This document shows, piece by piece, positions 7,441 to 10,730 of a stretch of DNA of 10,730 nt. Each line of letters begins with the position of its first letter. The stretch's first letter is position 1. The DNA is taken from assembly GCA_964629975.1 (NCBI GenBank), contig CAZVUN010000105.1, positions 1 through 10,730 on the forward strand. Reading direction: 5' to 3'. A program made the position numbers and the translations under genes. The DNA comes from G020354085 sp964629975 (GTDB taxonomy: Bacteria; Pseudomonadota; Gammaproteobacteria; Acidiferrobacterales; Sulfurifustaceae). A model generated the notes under the pieces. It made no database searches. It had not been told where the DNA came from and saw only the letters and a program-made list of their open reading frames with translations.

Positions 7441-8109
7441 ATGGACCTCCTCGTACGCCAGTTGGGACGCTGTGACTACGCCGACACGCTGCGCGCGATG
7501 CAGGCCTTCACGGCCGCGCGCACAGCGGCGACCGTCGATGAGCTGTGGCTGCTTGAGCATGCGCCCGTCTACACCATGGGCCTGAAGGGCGCGGGGCGAG
7601 CGCACCTGCCAATCGGCGGCATTCCCGTGGTGCAGACCGATCGTGGCGGCGACATGACGTATCACGGCCCCGGCCAGGTCGTGGTGTATCTGCTCCTCGA
7701 CATCGCGCGCCGCGGCCTCGGCATCAAGGCGCTGGTGCATCTGCTGGAGCAAAGCGTGATCGACGTGCTCGCCACGCTCGGTGTGGCAGGCACGCGCCGC
7801 CCCGGGGCGCCGGGCGTGTACGTGGGCGACGCCAAGATCGCCGCGCTCGGTCTGCGGGTGCGCAACGGCGCGACCTACCACGGACTTGCCCTCAACGTCG
7901 ATGCGGACCTGGCGCCGTTTCGCGCCATCGACCCGTGCGGTTATCCGGGCCTGGCGGTGACACGGCTGCGCGACCTGGCAACCGGCATGGACGTCGAGGC
8001 GGCCGGCGCGGCGCTCGCGCACGAGCTGCAGCGCCTCCTCGGCTATAATGCCGCGCGCGCGCCGCGGCCGGCGCGCGACATCCCCACCCCGACAGGCACG
8101 CATGGCTGA
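7441..8109 (+). CDS. lipB: Octanoyl-[acyl carrier protein]:protein octanoyltransferase
   Basis: This 222-residue cytoplasmic enzyme moves octanoate from acyl carrier protein to the lipoyl domains of 2-oxoacid dehydrogenases and the glycine cleavage H protein, the first step of de novo lipoate synthesis. The family signature RGGDMTYHGPGQVVVY (about residues 68-83) is present. The catalytic pair is Lys132 in DAKIAALGLRV and Cys166 in DPCGYPGL, equivalent to Lys135 and Cys169 of E. coli LipB, so an acyl-thioester intermediate on Cys166 is expected. A GLALNVDADLAPF segment lies between them. The final 20 residues are Pro/Arg/Thr-rich and probably disordered. Its last eight bases overlap the lipA start, consistent with coupled production of the two consecutive enzymes. 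Nothing is missing. Confidence 0.95.
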   Translation: MDLLVRQLGRCDYADTLRAMQAFTAARTAATVDELWLLEHAPVYTMGLKGAGRAHLPIGGIPVVQTDRGGDMTYHGPGQVVVYLLLDIARRGLGIKALVHLLEQSVIDVLATLGVAGTRRPGAPGVYVGDAKIAALGLRVRNGATYHGLALNVDADLAPFRAIDPCGYPGLAVTRLRDLATGMDVEAAGAALAHELQRLLGYNAARAPRPARDIPTPTGTHG

Positions 8110-9064
8110 CGACCCCGGATCGGTACGCGCCGGCAAAGGCGCCACCAAGACCGCGCGCATCCCGGTCAAGATCACGCCGCGCCCGGCGCTGCGCAAGCCG
8201 CCGTGGATTCGCGCCCAGGCGCCGACCCATCCGGAGGTCGGCCGACTCAAGCAGTTGCTGCGCGCGCATGCGCTCAACACCGTGTGCGAGGAGGCGTCCT
8301 GCCCCAATCTGGGCGAGTGCTTCCGCCACGGCACCGCGACCTTCATGATCATGGGACGCCTGTGCACGCGCCGCTGCCCGTTTTGCGACGTGGCCCATGG
8401 TCGACCGGCGGCGCTCGATCCCGCGGAACCGCAGAACCTGGCGCGCGCCGTCGCCGCCATGGGGCTGCGCTTCGTGGTGATCACCTCGGTCGACCGCGAC
8501 GATCTGCGCGATGGCGGCGCCGCGCACTTCGTCGCCTGCATTCGTGCGGTGCGTAGCGCGAGCCCGGCCACGCACGTCGAGATCCTGGTGCCGGATTTCC
8601 GCGGCCGCCTGGACGTGGCGCTCGAGGTGCTTTCCGCGGCACCGCCCGACGTGTTCAACCACAACCTCGAGACCGTGCCGCGCCTGTACCGGGCGGCGCG
8701 CCCCGGCGCCGACTACCACCATTCGCTCGAGCTGCTGCGGCGCTTCAAGCAGCAGCACCCGCAGGTGCCGACCAAGTCGGGATTGATGCTGGGGCTGGGC
8801 GAGAGCAACGCCGAGATCGAGGACGTGATGCGCGACCTGCGCGCGCACGATGTCGATCTGCTCACCATCGGCCAGTACCTGCAGCCGAGCGTGCACCACC
8901 TGCCGGTGGAGCGCTTCGTGAGACCGGAGGAATTCGCCCATTTTGCCGCGCTTGGCGCACGTCTGGGCTTCGGCAACGTCGCCAGCGGACCGCTGGTGCG
9001 CTCCTCGTATCACGCCGAGCAGCAGGCGCGCGCTGCCGCGCCGCTCGGCCTGACGCCCGACTGA
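8102..9064 (+). CDS. lipA: Lipoyl synthase (radical SAM)
   Basis: This 320-residue enzyme inserts two sulfur atoms into the protein-bound octanoyl group made by LipB, completing the lipoyl cofactor. The auxiliary 4Fe-4S cluster that donates sulfur is held by Cys62, Cys67 and Cys73 (C-x4-C-x5-C in CEEASCPNLGEC), with the C-terminal R300-S-S-Y303 segment supplying the serine ligand. The radical SAM cluster is bound by Cys88, Cys92 and Cys95 in CTRRCPFC. VVITSVDRDDL (about 123-133) and TKSGLMLGLGE are further LipA signatures. Length equals E. coli LipA within one residue. The ATG at 8102 sits inside the end of lipB and gives a normal N-terminal extension; an upstream in-frame ATG at 8048 would add 18 Arg-rich residues out of the lipB region and is less likely. 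Confidence 0.96.
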   Translation: MADDPGSVRAGKGATKTARIPVKITPRPALRKPPWIRAQAPTHPEVGRLKQLLRAHALNTVCEEASCPNLGECFRHGTATFMIMGRLCTRRCPFCDVAHGRPAALDPAEPQNLARAVAAMGLRFVVITSVDRDDLRDGGAAHFVACIRAVRSASPATHVEILVPDFRGRLDVALEVLSAAPPDVFNHNLETVPRLYRAARPGADYHHSLELLRRFKQQHPQVPTKSGLMLGLGESNAEIEDVMRDLRAHDVDLLTIGQYLQPSVHHLPVERFVRPEEFAHFAALGARLGFGNVASGPLVRSSYHAEQQARAAAPLGLTPD

Positions 9065-9104
9065 GCGCAGGGGCCGGAGCAACCAAGAACAACACGCCGC
9101 GCCC

Positions 9105-9917
9105 ATGGAAGCCTCGATCAAGATCCTCGACCTGCTCATCACACCGCCCGGTGTGATCCTGCTGCTCGCGCTGCTCGGCTACCTCATCCAGATCCGCTGG
9201 CTGTGGCCGGGCAACATCCTGGTGGCAATGAGCCTGTGCGCGCTGCTGGCGCTCAGCCTGCCGCTCACCGGCCGGCAGCTGCTGCGCGCGCTGGAGGCGG
9301 AATTTCGCCCGTTGCCCGCGCTCACCGCCGAGGAGGCACGCGTGAAGGCCGGGGCGATCGTGGTACTGGCGGGCGGGCGCTACGCCGAGGCGCCAGAGTA
9401 CGGCGGCGGTGACAGCGTCAACCGCTGGACGCTCGAACGCCTGCACTACGCCGCGCACCTGCACCGCAGCACCGGGTTGCCGATTCTGGTGACGGGCGGT
9501 TCCGTGCTCGGCGAGGATCCGCCGGAAGGAATCCTGATGGCGCAGGTGCTGGAACGCGACTTCCACATCAAGGCACGCTGGGTCGAGCCGCGTGCGCGCA
9601 ACACGCTCGAGAACGCCGAGTACACCAAGGCGCTGCTGGCCGAGGCCGGAATCAAGCGGGTGTTCCTCGTCACCCATGCCTGGCACATGCGCCGCGCCAC
9701 GTGGGTGTTCCAGAACGCCGGGCTGATCGTGACCGAGGCCCCGATGGGCTTCAGCACACTCACGCGCGCCGAGCGCGGCCTGCTCGGGTTCCTGCCGTCG
9801 GCGCGCGGGCTGGTGATGAGCAGCCGCGCGCTCCACGAGCATATCGGCTGGCTGTGGTACCGCTACCGTGCCGAGGAGTCCCAGGCGCCGGTGCGCGCGA
9901 CATCCGGCGCCGGCTGA
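9105..9917 (+). CDS. elyC: ElyC/YdcF-family DUF218 envelope membrane protein
   Basis: This 270-residue protein has two N-terminal membrane segments (about residues 13-32 and 37-55) and a C-terminal DUF218 domain (about 80-250). Domain signatures are AGAIVVLAGGRY, LVTGGSVLGED, ARNTLENAEYT and VFLVTHAWHMRRA, the usual order of the YdcF/SanA/ElyC family. The architecture and length fit ElyC of E. coli (about 259 residues), which is needed for normal peptidoglycan assembly at low temperature. The biochemical activity of the family is not firmly settled. It follows lipA by 40 bases without a good ribosome site near the ATG; a GGAG about 25 bases upstream is too distant. Its location after a peptidoglycan cluster fits an envelope role. 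The subfamily name is less certain than the domain. Confidence 0.82.
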   Translation: MEASIKILDLLITPPGVILLLALLGYLIQIRWLWPGNILVAMSLCALLALSLPLTGRQLLRALEAEFRPLPALTAEEARVKAGAIVVLAGGRYAEAPEYGGGDSVNRWTLERLHYAAHLHRSTGLPILVTGGSVLGEDPPEGILMAQVLERDFHIKARWVEPRARNTLENAEYTKALLAEAGIKRVFLVTHAWHMRRATWVFQNAGLIVTEAPMGFSTLTRAERGLLGFLPSARGLVMSSRALHEHIGWLWYRYRAEESQAPVRATSGAG

Positions 9918-9944
9918 CAGCGTGGGGGGGTGCGCTCAGCCGGC
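9909..9944. terminator. Inverted repeat between the convergent elyC and tRNA-Ile genes, possible terminator
   Basis: GCCGGCTGA (9909-9917) and TCAGCCGGC (9936-9944) are perfect complements, giving a 9-bp GC-rich stem around an 18-base loop that holds seven consecutive G. The left arm includes the elyC stop codon. The site lies exactly between two converging genes, where a terminator is expected, but neither strand has a run of T after the stem, so intrinsic termination is uncertain. Confidence 0.4.
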
Positions 9945-9955
9945 AGTCAAGCGGG

Positions 9956-10028
9956 TGGGCCCGGTAGGACTCGAACCTACAACCAAGAGATTATGAGTCT
10001 CCTGCTCTAACCATTGAGCTACAGGCCC
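9956..10028 (-). tRNA. ileX: tRNA-Ile2 (anticodon CAT, expected lysidine-modified)
   Basis: The minus strand folds as a complete 73-base cloverleaf. The acceptor stem is GGGCCTG with CGGGCCC (one U-G pair). The D stem is GCTC/GAGC with an AATGGTTA loop. The anticodon arm is GGAGA-CTCATAA-TCTCT with anticodon CAT at 9993-9995, and the T arm is GTAGG-TTCGAGT-CCTAC. The discriminator is A. The D and anticodon arms are nearly those of E. coli ileX tRNA, including the G-U pair closing the anticodon stem, so this is the minor isoleucine tRNA whose C34 is converted to lysidine by TilS to read AUA, not a methionine tRNA. Genomic bases after the discriminator are CCC, so the 3' CCA is not fully encoded. 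It lies just downstream of rpoD, as in E. coli. Confidence 0.93.
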
Positions 10029-10040
10029 TGGGTGCGCGGG

Positions 10041-10046
10041 ATTGTA
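10041..10046 (-). promoter_or_regulatory. Possible -10 element for the tRNA-Ile2 gene
   Basis: Read on the minus strand, TACAAT lies 12 bases before the tRNA 5' end and is followed by a GC-rich discriminator (CCCGCGC), a pattern seen at stable-RNA promoters. No good -35 sequence is found 16-18 bases upstream (best is about TCAGCC), so the call is weak. Confidence 0.33.
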
Positions 10047-10085
10047 ATGCACAACGCGCGGGGGGCTGATAGTGCCGCCGAAACG

Positions 10086-10111
10086 AATCGGGCCGCTGTC
10101 GCGGCCCGATT
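10086..10111 (-). terminator. Hairpin terminator after rpoD
   Basis: An 11-bp perfect stem, AATCGGGCCGC and its complement GCGGCCCGATT, encloses a four-base loop, 20 bases past the rpoD stop. On the minus strand it is preceded by A residues and followed by TTCGTTTC-like sequence, only a weak U tract. The stem strength and position fit the end of the rpoD transcript, which would separate it from the tRNA gene. Confidence 0.72.
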
Positions 10112-10131
10112 TGGCTGCGGCGCTCGGCGTG

Positions 10132-10730
<599 letters not shown>

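Noticed and set aside
8044..8049. Perfect TATAAT near the end of lipB, possible internal lipA promoter
   Set aside because: The bases are in-frame Tyr-Asn codons of LipB. There is no -35-like sequence at 16-18 bases upstream (about ACGAGC) and no extended -10 TG.
6514..8664. 716-codon open frame on the minus strand, opposite dat, lipB and lipA
   Set aside because: It lies opposite three genes with complete catalytic motifs. Its translation is rich in Arg, Ala and His without domain signatures. Long antisense frames are expected in very GC-rich coding DNA.
9956..10028. Annotation as tRNA-Met because of the CAT anticodon
   Set aside because: The D arm and anticodon arm match the minor isoleucine tRNA (ileX type) closely, and the position beside rpoD matches as well.

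Overview
This is a very GC-rich, chromosomal housekeeping window, most likely from a gammaproteobacterium. The gene order mreC-mreD-mrdA-rodA-mltB-rlpA-dacA-...-lipB-lipA is the rod-shape and lipoate order known from Pseudomonas and Xanthomonas relatives. The converging tRNA-Ile2 next to rpoD recalls E. coli ileX beside rpoD. The sequence alone does not fix a genus.

Layout. Positions 1-9917 hold eleven + strand genes packed almost without gaps. They are the last 25 codons of mreC, then mreD, mrdA (PBP2), rodA, a lytic transglycosylase of the MltB family, rlpA, a dacA-like D,D-carboxypeptidase gene, a D-amino acid aminotransferase gene (dat), lipB, lipA, and an ElyC/YdcF-like DUF218 membrane protein gene. 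Most junctions overlap by 1 to 8 bases or are separated by fewer than 15, so a single long operon with translational coupling is likely. Positions 9956-10028 carry a tRNA-Ile2 (anticodon CAT) on the minus strand. From 10132 to the window end lies the 3' part of rpoD, also on the minus strand, followed by a strong hairpin terminator. No gap exceeds about 105 bases.

How the genes work together. MreC/MreD with PBP2 and RodA form the elongasome core: RodA polymerises glycan strands and PBP2 cross-links them. The MltB-type enzyme and RlpA cleave glycan strands. The DacA-type protein would trim pentapeptide D-Ala, and Dat interconverts D-Ala and D-Glu with their keto acids. ElyC is a membrane factor tied to envelope assembly in E. 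coli. LipB and LipA are the two consecutive steps of de novo lipoate synthesis and are traditional neighbours of this cluster.

The most notable observation is in the dacA-like gene. The position of the catalytic serine of the SxxK motif is read as isoleucine (ATC, positions 5560-5562), while the lysine of that motif, the SAN motif and the KTG motif are intact. A second departure (KTGH to KTGR) lies near the third motif. Either this is a non-catalytic penicillin-binding-protein homologue or there is a base-level error in the sequence. Apart from this I see no undescribed system; there are no mobile elements, CRISPR arrays or phage genes in the window.
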